Of a stretch of DNA of 13,237 bases, positions 1 to 8,270 are shown piece after piece; the first letter of the stretch is position 1; the number at the start of each line of letters is the position of its first letter. The DNA is from Phycisphaerales bacterium UBA7708 (GTDB lineage Bacteria; Planctomycetota; Phycisphaerae; Sedimentisphaerales; Anaerohalosphaeraceae), in assembly GCA_002482415.1 (NCBI GenBank), contig DLFY01000003.1:10631-23867 (forward strand). The letters are read 5' to 3'. Made by a program: the position numbers and the translations under genes. Under the pieces are notes generated by a model. The model ran no database searches. It was given only the letters and a program-made list of their open reading frames with translations, and was not told the DNA's origin.

Positions 1-523
1 GCTTCAGGCAGCGTTCAAGTTCTGCGGCTGCTTTTTTTGTGCCCAGCGGGTCCAAAGGGTCGCCGTATCGCCCCAGGCCGATATGCTCGGCCACGTGCAG
101 ACAGGAAATCGATTCCACACTGTTGTCAGCATAGGGAAGCTCGAGGATAGACCCATAGGTGCTTTCCAGATTCGGCAGATTGTTGACCGCCATCGGACGG
201 ATATCCACAAACTGAACTTTGGTAATCGTGCTGAGCAGACCGACAAAATCCACATTGGACCCGACATCCACATGCTGTGCGGGCCGACGCGCCGCGATCT
301 TTTCCATCGCCCAGACATGCTGATAAAAATAATGACTGTCCACCCCCGTCCCGCTGGTCTTGTCAAACAGGCACGGGTATGTATCGTTCAGCCGAATCGG
401 CTCCGCCCCTTCCATGCGGCTGTAGCGGCGCCAATCCCGGAAATATCCCGGAAACCGGCTCAGGCCCGACAGAATCTTCGAGCGAATCAGTTGCTTTTTC
501 CATCGACTATAAAACTTTGACAT
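1..523 (-). CDS. DUF268 family protein, putative SAM-dependent methyltransferase-like (3' end cut by window edge)
   Basis: The frame is open from an ATG at 523 to the window edge, giving 174 codons with the C-terminus missing. Residues 84-90 (HVDVGSN) and the acidic FVDIRP at 105-110 resemble motifs I and II of a Rossmann SAM-dependent methyltransferase. Residues 143-161 (HVAEHIGLGRYGDPLDPLG) match the block I associate with DUF268. The N-terminus is basic and shows no signal peptide, so a cytoplasmic enzyme is likely. The start lies 11 bases after the UDP-glucuronate decarboxylase stop, behind a weak GGAAA ribosome site, so the gene is the next member of the polysaccharide operon. DUF268 has no firmly established reaction that I know of. 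Methylation or another modification of a glycan precursor is inferred from the fold-like motifs and the neighbours. Confidence 0.8.
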   Translation of the reverse strand, partial: MSKFYSRWKKQLIRSKILSGLSRFPGYFRDWRRYSRMEGAEPIRLNDTYPCLFDKTSGTGVDSHYFYQHVWAMEKIAARRPAQHVDVGSNVDFVGLLSTITKVQFVDIRPMAVNNLPNLESTYGSILELPYADNSVESISCLHVAEHIGLGRYGDPLDPLGTKKAAAELERCLK

Positions 524-534
524 TGCAATTTCCG

Positions 535-1494
535 TTAGCTTAAGGCAAGTTCACCATTGCGCAGCATGTGTTCAAAATAAGAAATGGTCCTCTTCAGGCC
601 CTCGTCAAGAGCCACTGTCGGAGACCACTTCAGCACATTTTGAGCCAGGCTGATATCCGGTTTGCGCTGCGTCGGGTCGTCCTGCGGCAGCGGCATAAAA
701 TTCAATTGACTTGATGATCCGGTCAGCTCAATGATTTTCCGGGCCAGCTCTAAAATGGAAAATTCCTGGGGATTGCCGCAGTTGACCGGCCCGGTAAAGC
801 TGTCTGGGGTATCCATCATCCTGACCATGGCCTCAATTAAATCATCCACATAACAAAACGACCGGGTCTGGCTGCCCTGACCATAAATGGTAATGGGCTT
901 ATTCTGCAGCGCCTGAACAATAAAATTCGACACAACCCTGCCGTCATTGGGCAGCATTCTTGGTCCATAAGTATTGAAGATGCGAATCACCTTAATCCGC
1001 AGCTTATGCTGGCGATGATAATCAAAAAACAGGGTCTCCGCACAGCGTTTCCCTTCATCATAGCAGGAGCGAATTCCAATCGGATTGACATGTCCCCAAT
1101 AGGATTCTGTCTGCGGATGAATTTCGGGATCACCATAGACTTCACTGGTTGAGGCCTGGAGAATTTTGGCCTTGACCCGCTTGGCCAGTCCCAGCATATT
1201 AATCGCCCCATGCACACTGGTCTTGGTCGTTTGGACCGGATCGTGCTGATAATGAATCGGCGAAGCGGGACAGGCTAAATTATAAATTTCATCCACTTCA
1301 ATATACAGGGGAAAGGTCACATCATGCCGCATCATTTCAAACCGGCCGTTCGGGAGCAAATGAAGAACATTTTGCTTTCGCCCGGTATAAAAATTATCCA
1401 CGCACAGGACATCATGTCCCTCACGCAATAAACGCTCGCATAAATGCGATCCCAGAAAACCGGCTCCACCGGTTACAAGAATACGTTTTACCAT
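535..1494 (-). CDS. UDP-glucuronate decarboxylase (UDP-xylose synthase)
   Basis: This 319-residue extended short-chain dehydrogenase/reductase converts UDP-glucuronic acid to UDP-xylose with bound NAD, in the cytoplasm. The NAD site GGAGFLG is at residues 9-15. The block [13 protein letters not shown] (71-83) is characteristic of UXS enzymes. The catalytic set is TSEVYGD (T116, S117, E118) and Y145-x3-K149 in SCYDEGKR, followed by [10 protein letters not shown] at 171-180. The ATG at 1494 was chosen over an upstream in-frame start at 1545. GAGGAAAGC directly precedes it, the Rossmann strand begins at residue 4, and the upstream start would overlap the preceding gene. The preceding glycosyltransferase ends 7 bases upstream. 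No UDP-glucose dehydrogenase is visible here, so UDP-glucuronate must come from elsewhere. A 4-keto-pentose product, as made by the related ArnA decarboxylase, is less likely given the UXS-type motifs. Confidence 0.93.
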   Translation of the reverse strand: MVKRILVTGGAGFLGSHLCERLLREGHDVLCVDNFYTGRKQNVLHLLPNGRFEMMRHDVTFPLYIEVDEIYNLACPASPIHYQHDPVQTTKTSVHGAINMLGLAKRVKAKILQASTSEVYGDPEIHPQTESYWGHVNPIGIRSCYDEGKRCAETLFFDYHRQHKLRIKVIRIFNTYGPRMLPNDGRVVSNFIVQALQNKPITIYGQGSQTRSFCYVDDLIEAMVRMMDTPDSFTGPVNCGNPQEFSILELARKIIELTGSSSQLNFMPLPQDDPTQRKPDISLAQNVLKWSPTVALDEGLKRTISYFEHMLRNGELALS

Positions 1495-1501
1495 GCTTTC
1501 C

Positions 1502-2440
1502 TCACATTTCCTTTTTGCATAACTTAAACCGCTCGGGACCGCCATGGGTTTGTCCGGGCTTATCCGCTGCCAGGCTGTCTATATCCAGCCGCCAGCCCTG
1601 CCGATATTTTTCCGCCAGCACTTCCACCGTCAGCCTGGCTGAATCATCCCACTCATTGACAGTCGTCGTATTCACCATGTTCACCTGGATGGCCGTACCG
1701 CAAATCGACCGATAGGCCAGCAGATGTCCAAACGCATCGGGATGTCTCTGCACATAACGGCAGCACCAGGACTCCAGTGTGTTGGGATTATAAAAAAAAC
1801 CAAATCGTTTGTACAGATTCCGGATTTTCAAAAAACACCCATAAAGGTGCGCCGCCTTTGAACCGGGTCGAAAATAACGATTGGCAATCCAATTGTGACT
1901 CACAACCCTGCTGAATAATCGGCGAATATCTTCGGTCCGATAAACTGTCGCACAAAGCTCAAATGGATATCGCGTATTCGATGTCTGCCCCATTGTCCAA
2001 TCCAGAGCATAGATGGTCTGCCCCTCAACATCCTCCGGCTGGACACTGCCTGCAGCAAAATCCTCGGGCATCTGCTGCTGATCCAGCCGTAACGAAAAAC
2101 CAAACAGCAAATCCCCCAGCTTGTCAAAGGTTCCCTGGATCGTCTCCAGTCCAATGCCATCAAAATACACCAGATCATCAATCCCAAACAAAATATAGGG
2201 GGTTTTGATTCCCTCGAATAACCGCATGAAATCCAGATGGAAATTCGTCTCACGAATGACCCGGCAGGCCGGAAATGAACGAAAACACTGTTCATATTCC
2301 TCGCTAAACAGTTCCGGTTTATAGAGAATATAAACCTGTATTGCCTCCGACGGAAAATATCGGTACAGACTCTCTAAATACCCATGCAATTGCAGGGGGC
2401 GATTTTTTGTAAATACAATGATACTGACAAGCTTGCCCAT
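1502..2440 (-). CDS. putative glycosyltransferase, GT-A / family-2-like
   Basis: The protein has 312 residues. It opens with a GT-A-like first strand, [18 protein letters not shown] (5-22), as in family-2 glycosyltransferases. The segment [10 protein letters not shown] (85-94) sits where the metal- and nucleotide-sugar-binding DxD motif is expected. The C-terminal half is rich in aromatic residues and cysteines, and I do not recognise it as a specific subfamily. There are no clear membrane helices, so it probably acts at the cytoplasmic face of the membrane. The ATG overlaps the stop of the upstream FkbM gene by one base (TAATG), which points to translational coupling. The donor could be UDP-xylose or dTDP-rhamnose, since both synthesis pathways lie nearby, but this is inference. 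The assignment as a glycosyltransferase is fairly safe; the linkage is unknown. Confidence 0.75.
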   Translation of the reverse strand: MGKLVSIIVFTKNRPLQLHGYLESLYRYFPSEAIQVYILYKPELFSEEYEQCFRSFPACRVIRETNFHLDFMRLFEGIKTPYILFGIDDLVYFDGIGLETIQGTFDKLGDLLFGFSLRLDQQQMPEDFAAGSVQPEDVEGQTIYALDWTMGQTSNTRYPFELCATVYRTEDIRRLFSRVVSHNWIANRYFRPGSKAAHLYGCFLKIRNLYKRFGFFYNPNTLESWCCRYVQRHPDAFGHLLAYRSICGTAIQVNMVNTTTVNEWDDSARLTVEVLAEKYRQGWRLDIDSLAADKPGQTHGGPERFKLCKKEM

Positions 2441-3264
2441 TATTTCTCAGGGATAAAGACGAGATTCTGATCTTGTGCACGATATAAATCTGCTTTATGA
2501 CAGCCGCAAATTTCATACGCCGTGTATCCAAAATCCTTCATGAATGTTTCAAATTCCGCGATGGTATGATTCGTCAGCGAAAAAGCTCTGTGTGATATCT
2601 CAATGACCAGGATGGGCAGACGGCCTTTGGACTTTTTCAGGAAACCCGTCAATCCCAGCAGAACGGGGAATTCATAGCCTTCTGTATCAATTTTAATCAG
2701 CGCCACTCGGTCAACCGATTTCTGTTCCAGATATGTATCCAATCGATGAACGGCAATCTCATGAGTTTTCTCAGGCTGGCCGGAAAGGAAATATCCTGAC
2801 AGGAGCGAATGCCCGCCGGTATTTTCACTCTGATAAATAATCGTCTTGTCTTCCTTGTCTCCCAGTGCGGCCTGATTGACCGAGATGGAATAATTGGGAT
2901 TCAACGAGCGAAATTGCTCCAAATAACTGAACAGCCACGGGACAGGCTCAAAACAGTGCACCTGCCCGGACGTTCCCACGCGAGTCGCTCCTACGGCGCT
3001 GAAATACCCCACGTTGGCACCTACATCCACGAAAACATCCCCCGGACGCAGATTTTTTTCGATAATTCTGCGTATCTCGATATCATACGCACCAAAATAC
3101 ATACTTCGTGTCATTTTCCCCAGCGCCAAATCGCAGGGAAATTTGACGCCGTGAATATCCATAACCGAAAGCCCGTCCGGCGCGTTGCCGTGCTTGAGCT
3201 TGTGATGGTAATACTTATTCTTGTAGTACAACACCGGGTGCTGCAGTAATGATAATCTTGGCAT
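2440..3264 (-). CDS. FkbM family SAM-dependent methyltransferase
   Basis: The protein has 274 residues. SAM motif I is VFVDVGANVGYFS (77-89), followed by CFEPVP (104-109) and the FkbM hallmark IKIDTEGYE (190-198). FkbM-family enzymes typically O-methylate hydroxyls of sugars or polyketides. In this operon a glycan sugar such as rhamnose or xylose is the likely acceptor, which is inference. The residues before motif I (about 1-70) form a family-typical N-terminal extension. There is no signal peptide, so it is likely cytoplasmic. The ATG at 3264 lies 12 bases after the upstream glycosyltransferase stop. The ribosome site AAGGA, 9 bases before the ATG, sits in the short gap directly behind that stop, so the genes are probably translated from one message. 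Confidence 0.9.
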   Translation of the reverse strand: MPRLSLLQHPVLYYKNKYYHHKLKHGNAPDGLSVMDIHGVKFPCDLALGKMTRSMYFGAYDIEIRRIIEKNLRPGDVFVDVGANVGYFSAVGATRVGTSGQVHCFEPVPWLFSYLEQFRSLNPNYSISVNQAALGDKEDKTIIYQSENTGGHSLLSGYFLSGQPEKTHEIAVHRLDTYLEQKSVDRVALIKIDTEGYEFPVLLGLTGFLKKSKGRLPILVIEISHRAFSLTNHTIAEFETFMKDFGYTAYEICGCHKADLYRAQDQNLVFIPEK

Positions 3265-3276
3265 CGTATTTATCCT

Positions 3277-4095
3277 TTATTGATCCAGGGAATCGTCCTT
3301 TAATATCTGCTGAACCTGCTCGGATCGCATAATCTGTTCAATCAGCCGGCTGATTTTTCGTATGGTGCGTTGTCGGAGATTATACTGTCCTGCATTCACA
3401 ACCTGGGTTGCATGGGCCAGGTGATACAGATACTGCCGCATAAATCGGTCCGGCAGTTCCACGGTCTTATAGCCCCGGTCCACCAGCTCAAAATACAGTT
3501 TCTTGCCGACAGTCAATCCTTTGTCTCGATCCATCAGGAACGACAGTTTTTCGCGTTTGAGAACCTCGGTTCGGTAAATGCTGCATACCGTACGATTATA
3601 ATACCGGTGTATTCCCACAGGATCCGTCACACGCAGCAGTTTTCGTCTGAACGTCTTGAAATCTGTCAGCTTTTTCAGCCAGACCTGCCAGTCCGGCGTC
3701 AATTCCACTTTTCCGGCGCCGACACAGGCCGTCCGGGTATCCTGACCAAACATCGCCAGCAGTTCTTCCAGCCAGTTATCCCGTCGGACAAACGTATCCG
3801 AATGCATGGCGACAAAAAACTCGGTTTGAGTCTGCTCCAGGGCCATATCCAGCGCCGCGGCATGGGCATACCCGCCGGTGCTGTCATTGGTCTTGTCTTT
3901 TCGCTCGATCAGCCGAATCCACTTCAGCGACCGCAGGTATTCCGTCGAGGCATCCTGTGAATCATTATCCACCACAATCACCTCGTACGGACGCCGCGTA
4001 TATTTACGGATGCTGCGAAGACACAACCGGGTCAAATCCAGGGTTTTGTAATTGACCACACCTATCGTCGCTCTGGCCTGTCGCTGGTTATCCAT
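3277..4095 (-). CDS. glycosyltransferase family 2
   Basis: The protein has 272 residues with a GT-A fold signature. ATIGVVNYKTLDLTRLCL (9-26) is the first strand and helix, EVIVVDNDSQDAS (38-50) holds the UDP/dTDP-binding acidic residues, and AMHSDTF (96-102) sits at the DxD position as HSD, a common variant. Family members transfer a sugar from a nucleotide donor with inversion, usually at the cytoplasmic membrane face. The basic C-terminal region has no obvious transmembrane helix. The ATG at 4095 follows the ABC-exporter stop by 21 bases and has only a weak purine-rich ribosome site, so the exact start is less certain than the frame. Neighbouring exporter and methyltransferase genes suggest it builds the exported glycan. 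Donor and acceptor cannot be told from the sequence. Confidence 0.88.
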   Translation of the reverse strand: MDNQRQARATIGVVNYKTLDLTRLCLRSIRKYTRRPYEVIVVDNDSQDASTEYLRSLKWIRLIERKDKTNDSTGGYAHAAALDMALEQTQTEFFVAMHSDTFVRRDNWLEELLAMFGQDTRTACVGAGKVELTPDWQVWLKKLTDFKTFRRKLLRVTDPVGIHRYYNRTVCSIYRTEVLKREKLSFLMDRDKGLTVGKKLYFELVDRGYKTVELPDRFMRQYLYHLAHATQVVNAGQYNLRQRTIRKISRLIEQIMRSEQVQQILKDDSLDQ

Positions 4096-4116
4096 AGACC
4101 CATTCCGAAAAGCCGG

Positions 4117-6279
4117 TTACTGCGGCGACATCAACTGTGTCTCATACAGATTCTTATACACCTGGCAGCTTTGAATCAATTCCTGATGCTTGCCGTCGGC
4201 GACGATGCGACCCTTGTCCACGACAACGATTCGATCCGCGGAAATCACCGTGCTGAAACGATGGGCAATCAGAAAACAGGTGCGTCCCTTCATAATATCA
4301 CCCAGCGCGGCATGAATCTTGGCCTCGCTTTCGGCGTCAATCTGGCTCATTGCTTCATCAAAAATCAGAATCCGCGGATTTTTCAGAATCGCCCGGGCAA
4401 TCACAATCCGCTGCAGTTGGCCGCCGCTGAAACCGCTGCTTAATTCGCCGATCATGGAATCATAGCCGTTAGGAAGGGTCGTGATAAACTCATGGGCATA
4501 GGCCCGTTTGGCCGCCGCAATCACCTCATCGCGCGTCGCATCCGGCTTGCCATAAGCGATATTGTTGGCAATGGTATCGTTAAAGGTCACTACATTTTGA
4601 GTCACCATGCTGATCTGATCACGCAGGCTGTAGAATGTCGCCTGATGAATATCCTGCCCGTCAATCAGAATCTGTCCGCTGTCAGGGTCGTAAAACCGCG
4701 GCAGCAGATTGACCAGAGTCGTCTTGCCCGAGCCGTTGGAACCGACTACCGCCACCGTCTGACCTGCAGGAACCGTCAGAGAGACCCCCTCCAGCGCCGG
4801 CTGCTGAGCACTGGGGTAAGTGAAAACGATATCACGAAATTCAATCTGCCGCTCCAGAGGCTTCATCGCAAACGCCCCCGGAGCCTCTTTCTCTTTGGGT
4901 TCATCCATCACCGCAAACACACGTTCCGCCGCCGCATTGGCCTGCTGCACCATATTCCAGACATCACTGACCTTGCGCACCGATTCGGCGGCACCGCCCA
5001 GACAAGCCAGTAATGCAAAAAAAGCGCTCGGCTGCATTTTGTTATGGGTTACCCACACCGCCCCAATCAGAATTACTCCAACCGCGGCAACCATGCCCAT
5101 CGCATCCATCACCGGGCTGGTCGCGGCGTCAATTTTCGACATGCGAAGCGAGTACTTCAAAAATTCCCGGTTTTTCTTCTCATATTCATGGACTTCCCAC
5201 GGCTGACGATTATAAACCTTCACTACCCGGAGGGCATTCATCGCTTCCTGAATACGGCCCAGCAACTGGGCCGTTGAGACCAGCGATTTCTTCATGGCCC
5301 TCTTCATCTTTTTACCGAAAATCGCAATCACTCCAATGACTGCCGGCGCCGAGGTCAGAAAAATCAGCGACAACTCCCAACTGATCGTGAATGCGGCAGT
5401 CATCGCCCCCATTGCCACCAGCGGTTCACGAATCGTCTTACCGAACAGAATTTTAATTCCCTTACCACTCTGCGCGACATCCCCAATGATTCGGCTGGTG
5501 GTATCACTGGTTCCACGGGCTGCAAAAAAACCCACCGGCATATACAAGGCATGATGAAAGACATCTTCACGCAATTTCGCATTGGCGATGGAAACCACTT
5601 TTTCCGCCAGATAAGTTTGATAAAAACGCGCCCAGCAGCGAATAAAAGTCACAGCCGTCAAGGCAAGAATCACGATGATCATCGCCTTGAGCATATCTTC
5701 ATTTTTTTCGGAACGTGGAATAAAGCTGACCGGCCACTGCATCCAGTCTGCATAAAACGGCATTTCCGGCACGATTTTATCGAGTGTCAACGGCACAGAG
5801 TTCCCCTGTGCATCAGTCCGTAAAACGGATAACACCAGAGACTGCCCGGATTCGGACGTTGCCAGCAGTTCCAGCATTCCCGCCAGCGAGCCGTCTTGAC
5901 TGGGATGCTCACCAATAGTTACTTTGGTTATCTGGTCGCCATGCTTTAAACCCTGCTCCCCCCCCCACTTATCCGCATCAACGCGGCTGATGTACAAATA
6001 CCGTGCTGCATCGGAGGTGATATCATATAATTCATTGCGGCCGGGAACCGAAAAATCAATCCCGTATCGTTCATTGCACACTTTCCGATCAATCCAGGCA
6101 TGGAGACCTTCTTCCTCCATCATTACCTTTAATAGCGGAATAATGGTCAGAAAACTGGCCGAAAACATAACCGCAATCATCGCCGCCCAGAAAAACAAAG
6201 CAATCAGGGTCGGCCACTGCGGCCAGACATAACCCAAGACCCGTTTAAAAGCAGACAAATTTGTTGTTTTTTCACTCAT
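4117..6279 (-). CDS. MsbA-like ABC exporter (fused permease/ATPase) with large extracytoplasmic insertion
   Basis: This is a 720-residue half-transporter, long compared with about 580-600 for typical MsbA-type proteins. The first membrane helix is near residues 22-50 and the second near 196-216. Further hydrophobic segments lie near 285-320 and 390-430. Residues ~58-195 form an unusual insertion between helices 1 and 2, and ~92-167 of it look PDZ-like (see findings). The ATPase domain is complete: Walker A GSNGSGKT (513-520), Q-loop Q561, signature FSGGQ (617-621, Phe replacing the usual Leu), Walker B ILIFDEA (637-643) and switch H673. Family members flip lipid-linked glycans or lipid A across the inner membrane as homodimers. 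Its place before glycosyltransferases suggests export of their product. The ATG at 6279 was preferred to a TTG at 6300 because the homologous sequence begins there and GAAAGG lies upstream. Confidence 0.93.
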   Translation of the reverse strand: MSEKTTNLSAFKRVLGYVWPQWPTLIALFFWAAMIAVMFSASFLTIIPLLKVMMEEEGLHAWIDRKVCNERYGIDFSVPGRNELYDITSDAARYLYISRVDADKWGGEQGLKHGDQITKVTIGEHPSQDGSLAGMLELLATSESGQSLVLSVLRTDAQGNSVPLTLDKIVPEMPFYADWMQWPVSFIPRSEKNEDMLKAMIIVILALTAVTFIRCWARFYQTYLAEKVVSIANAKLREDVFHHALYMPVGFFAARGTSDTTSRIIGDVAQSGKGIKILFGKTIREPLVAMGAMTAAFTISWELSLIFLTSAPAVIGVIAIFGKKMKRAMKKSLVSTAQLLGRIQEAMNALRVVKVYNRQPWEVHEYEKKNREFLKYSLRMSKIDAATSPVMDAMGMVAAVGVILIGAVWVTHNKMQPSAFFALLACLGGAAESVRKVSDVWNMVQQANAAAERVFAVMDEPKEKEAPGAFAMKPLERQIEFRDIVFTYPSAQQPALEGVSLTVPAGQTVAVVGSNGSGKTTLVNLLPRFYDPDSGQILIDGQDIHQATFYSLRDQISMVTQNVVTFNDTIANNIAYGKPDATRDEVIAAAKRAYAHEFITTLPNGYDSMIGELSSGFSGGQLQRIVIARAILKNPRILIFDEAMSQIDAESEAKIHAALGDIMKGRTCFLIAHRFSTVISADRIVVVDKGRIVADGKHQELIQSCQVYKNLYETQLMSPQ
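5958..5966. repeat. nine-base homopolymer (C on +, G on the coding strand) inside the ABC exporter gene
   Basis: Nine consecutive C on the plus strand encode Trp-Gly-Gly around residues 105-107 of the exporter, within the PDZ-like insertion. Mononucleotide tracts of this length can slip during replication. The frame is intact here, so the gene is in the ON state as read. Confidence 0.9.
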
Positions 6280-6311
6280 TCCCTGTTCAGCCTTTCTCAA
6301 GAAAACGGCAA

Positions 6312-6340
6312 AGTTTACTCCAGAAAGACCCCTCGGTCAA
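6312..6340 (-). promoter_or_regulatory. possible sigma-70-type promoter before the ABC exporter
   Basis: On the minus strand TTGACC (6335-6340) is followed by a 17-base spacer and TAAACT (6312-6317). The -35 matches consensus at 5 of 6 positions and the -10 at 4 of 6. It sits in the longest gap inside the sugar cluster (99 bases between the rfbB stop and the exporter ATG), 32 bases upstream of the ATG. It could give the export and glycosyltransferase genes their own transcript, separate from the rhamnose genes. The -35 is the same hexamer as in the rpmI promoter. The assignment rests on spacing and hexamers only. Confidence 0.4.
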
Positions 6341-6378
6341 GACATTCCTTGTCCCGCCTGCTGCCGCCAAATCTTCGG

Positions 6379-7392
6379 TTATCGATTGCTGTACATACTC
6401 TGATAATATTGCTGATATTGCCCGGATACAATATGATTAAGCCAGCTCGTATTCGCCAGATACCAGTCGATAGTCTTGACGATTCCCTCTTCAAAGGTCA
6501 CCGTCGGACGCCAGCCCAGTTCTTTCATCATCTTGCCTGAATCGATTGCATACCGCCGGTCGTGCCCGGGGCGGTCTTTGACATGGCGAATCAGCGTCTC
6601 GGGTTTGCCCAGACGCTCTAAAATAATCCCTACCACCTCCAGATTGGTCTTCTCATTGTTGCCGCCCACATTATATATCGTACCCGGCTCAGCCTGCGTC
6701 AGGACTTTCCAGATGGCCGTGCAATGGTCATACACATACAGCCAGTCCCGAATGTACAAGCCATCACCATAGACCGGCAACTCTTTGTCATTCAAGGCAT
6801 TATGAATCATCAAAGGAATCATTTTTTCCGGAAATTGATACGGCCCATAATTATTCGAGCATCGGGTAATATTGCACCGCAGTCCCCAGCTATGTGAAAA
6901 TGCCCGCACCAGCATATCCGCTGAAGCCTTGCTGGCCGAATAAGGCGAATTCGGACTAAGTGGAGTGGTTTCTGTGAAAAAACCCTCCGTCCCCAACGAA
7001 CCATACACTTCATCCGTCGAAACCTGCAAAAACCGCTCTAATTTGTGGTCTAATGCCACTTTCAGCAGCGTCAGCGTTCCGGTGACGTTGGTCTGAATAA
7101 ACACCCCCGGTTCCACCAGAGAACGGTCCACATGGCTTTCGGCCGCAAAATTGACAATCGCATCAATTTTATGCTGGACCACAAGATCATTCACCAGTTC
7201 CCCATCGCAGATGTCGCCTTTGACAAAGATATGGTTCTTGTGATTCAAAAACTCACCAAGGCTTTCCAGATTGCCGGCATAGGTCAGTAAATCCAGATTC
7301 ACTACCCGCACATCCGAATGCTCGCTGAGTATCATCCGCACGAAATTGCTGCCAATAAATCCTGCCCCGCCGGTTACCAGAATCGTTCGCAT
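6379..7392 (-). CDS. rfbB: dTDP-glucose 4,6-dehydratase
   Basis: This 337-residue NAD-dependent enzyme carries out the second step of dTDP-L-rhamnose synthesis, converting dTDP-glucose to dTDP-4-keto-6-deoxyglucose in the cytoplasm. The NAD site TGGAGFIG is at residues 7-14. NFAAESHVDRS (81-91) and STDEVYG (125-131, with D127 and E128 as the dehydration pair) are diagnostic for RmlB. The YxxxK pair is Y151 and K155 in YSASK, and CSNNYGPYQFPEK (178-190) follows. The ATG at 7392 was chosen over a TTG two codons upstream because AAGGA lies 7 bases before it. It follows rfbD by about 29 bases and is the last of the four rhamnose genes. Length and motifs are normal for the family. Confidence 0.96.
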   Translation of the reverse strand: MRTILVTGGAGFIGSNFVRMILSEHSDVRVVNLDLLTYAGNLESLGEFLNHKNHIFVKGDICDGELVNDLVVQHKIDAIVNFAAESHVDRSLVEPGVFIQTNVTGTLTLLKVALDHKLERFLQVSTDEVYGSLGTEGFFTETTPLSPNSPYSASKASADMLVRAFSHSWGLRCNITRCSNNYGPYQFPEKMIPLMIHNALNDKELPVYGDGLYIRDWLYVYDHCTAIWKVLTQAEPGTIYNVGGNNEKTNLEVVGIILERLGKPETLIRHVKDRPGHDRRYAIDSGKMMKELGWRPTVTFEEGIVKTIDWYLANTSWLNHIVSGQYQQYYQSMYSNR

Positions 7393-7421
7393 AGTCAATC
7401 CTTATCGTCTAAAAAATCAAA

Positions 7422-8270
7422 TTAAATCGTTGCCAAATAATCCCGTAAAGCATCCTGCCATGGACGCATTTTTGCACCCAGTAATGTCTCCAGCTTAGTG
7501 CAATTAAATCGGCTGTTCAGAGGCCGTTTGGCTGCCGATGGAAAATCACTGGTCTTGCACGGGCTTAAATCCACGGTCATTCCCAGCGTCGTAAACAAAT
7601 ATTTAGCCATGTCAAATCGGCTTACATACCCGCCGGCCGCCAGATGATAAACACCCTCCGGAAACGCCGGCAATTGAATCAATGAGCATAAAATTTTAGA
7701 AACATCCTCGGTTGCTGTCGGTGCGCCCACCTGATCATCGACGACCTTCAGCGGTTTGCCTGCACGCGCCGCATCCAGCAGCTTCTTGGTAAAATTAACA
7801 CCATTTCGACCATAGGTCCACTGCACCCGAACAATGCAGCAGCGGCAGCCCGACGCAATTAACGCCTTCTCGCCTGCATATTTGCTCGCCCCATAAGCAC
7901 TGACCGGATTGGCTGCATCGGTTTCGACATAAGGCCTGTCCAGTGTCCCGTCAAAAACAAAATCCGTACTGATATGCAGCACAGGAATCTTTTTACTCCC
8001 GGCAATCCGCCCCAGCGTTCCCACCGCGTCACCGTTGACCATGAACGCAAGGGCCTGCTCGCTCTCGGCTTTCTCCACATTCGTATAAGCGGCGCTGTTA
8101 ATCACAACACCGGCGCCGTCAATCGCCTTCTCAATCTGCCCTTGATCCACAATCGAAAAATCAGGCAGGTCATAGCCCCTGGCCGCTATCCCCTGCCGGG
8201 CCAGGCAGGCCATCAAATCCGTCCCGAGCATCCCCCGGGCACCAAGCACAACCACTGGACTAACCATCAT
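7422..8270 (-). CDS. rfbD: dTDP-4-dehydrorhamnose reductase
   Basis: The protein has about 282 residues and catalyses the last step of dTDP-L-rhamnose synthesis, reducing dTDP-4-keto-L-rhamnose with NAD(P)H. The nucleotide site GARGMLG is at residues 10-16. NSAAYTNVEKAE (58-69) and STDFVFDG (101-108) are typical of RmlD. The catalytic YxxxK pair is Y126 and K130 in YGASK, and the later DDQVGAPT segment is also characteristic. Two consecutive ATG codons, at 8270 and 8267, follow AGGGAG. The first overlaps the rfbC stop as ATGA, and the second has the better ribosome-site spacing (7 rather than 4 bases), so the start is uncertain by one codon. An in-frame start further upstream, inside rfbC, was discarded because it adds 34 residues without family similarity. 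The overlap suggests coupling to rfbC. Confidence 0.94.
   Translation of the reverse strand: MMVSPVVVLGARGMLGTDLMACLARQGIAARGYDLPDFSIVDQGQIEKAIDGAGVVINSAAYTNVEKAESEQALAFMVNGDAVGTLGRIAGSKKIPVLHISTDFVFDGTLDRPYVETDAANPVSAYGASKYAGEKALIASGCRCCIVRVQWTYGRNGVNFTKKLLDAARAGKPLKVVDDQVGAPTATEDVSKILCSLIQLPAFPEGVYHLAAGGYVSRFDMAKYLFTTLGMTVDLSPCKTSDFPSAAKRPLNSRFNCTKLETLLGAKMRPWQDALRDYLATI

Noticed and set aside
4..366. 120-codon minus-strand frame at the left edge
   Set aside because: It is a shifted frame of the DUF268 gene, rich in Trp, Arg and Ser. The true frame stays open from 523 to the edge and carries the family motif.
3370..3960. 196-codon open frame on the plus strand opposite the family-2 glycosyltransferase
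   Set aside because: It is a shadow of a gene with clear GT-A motifs on the other strand.
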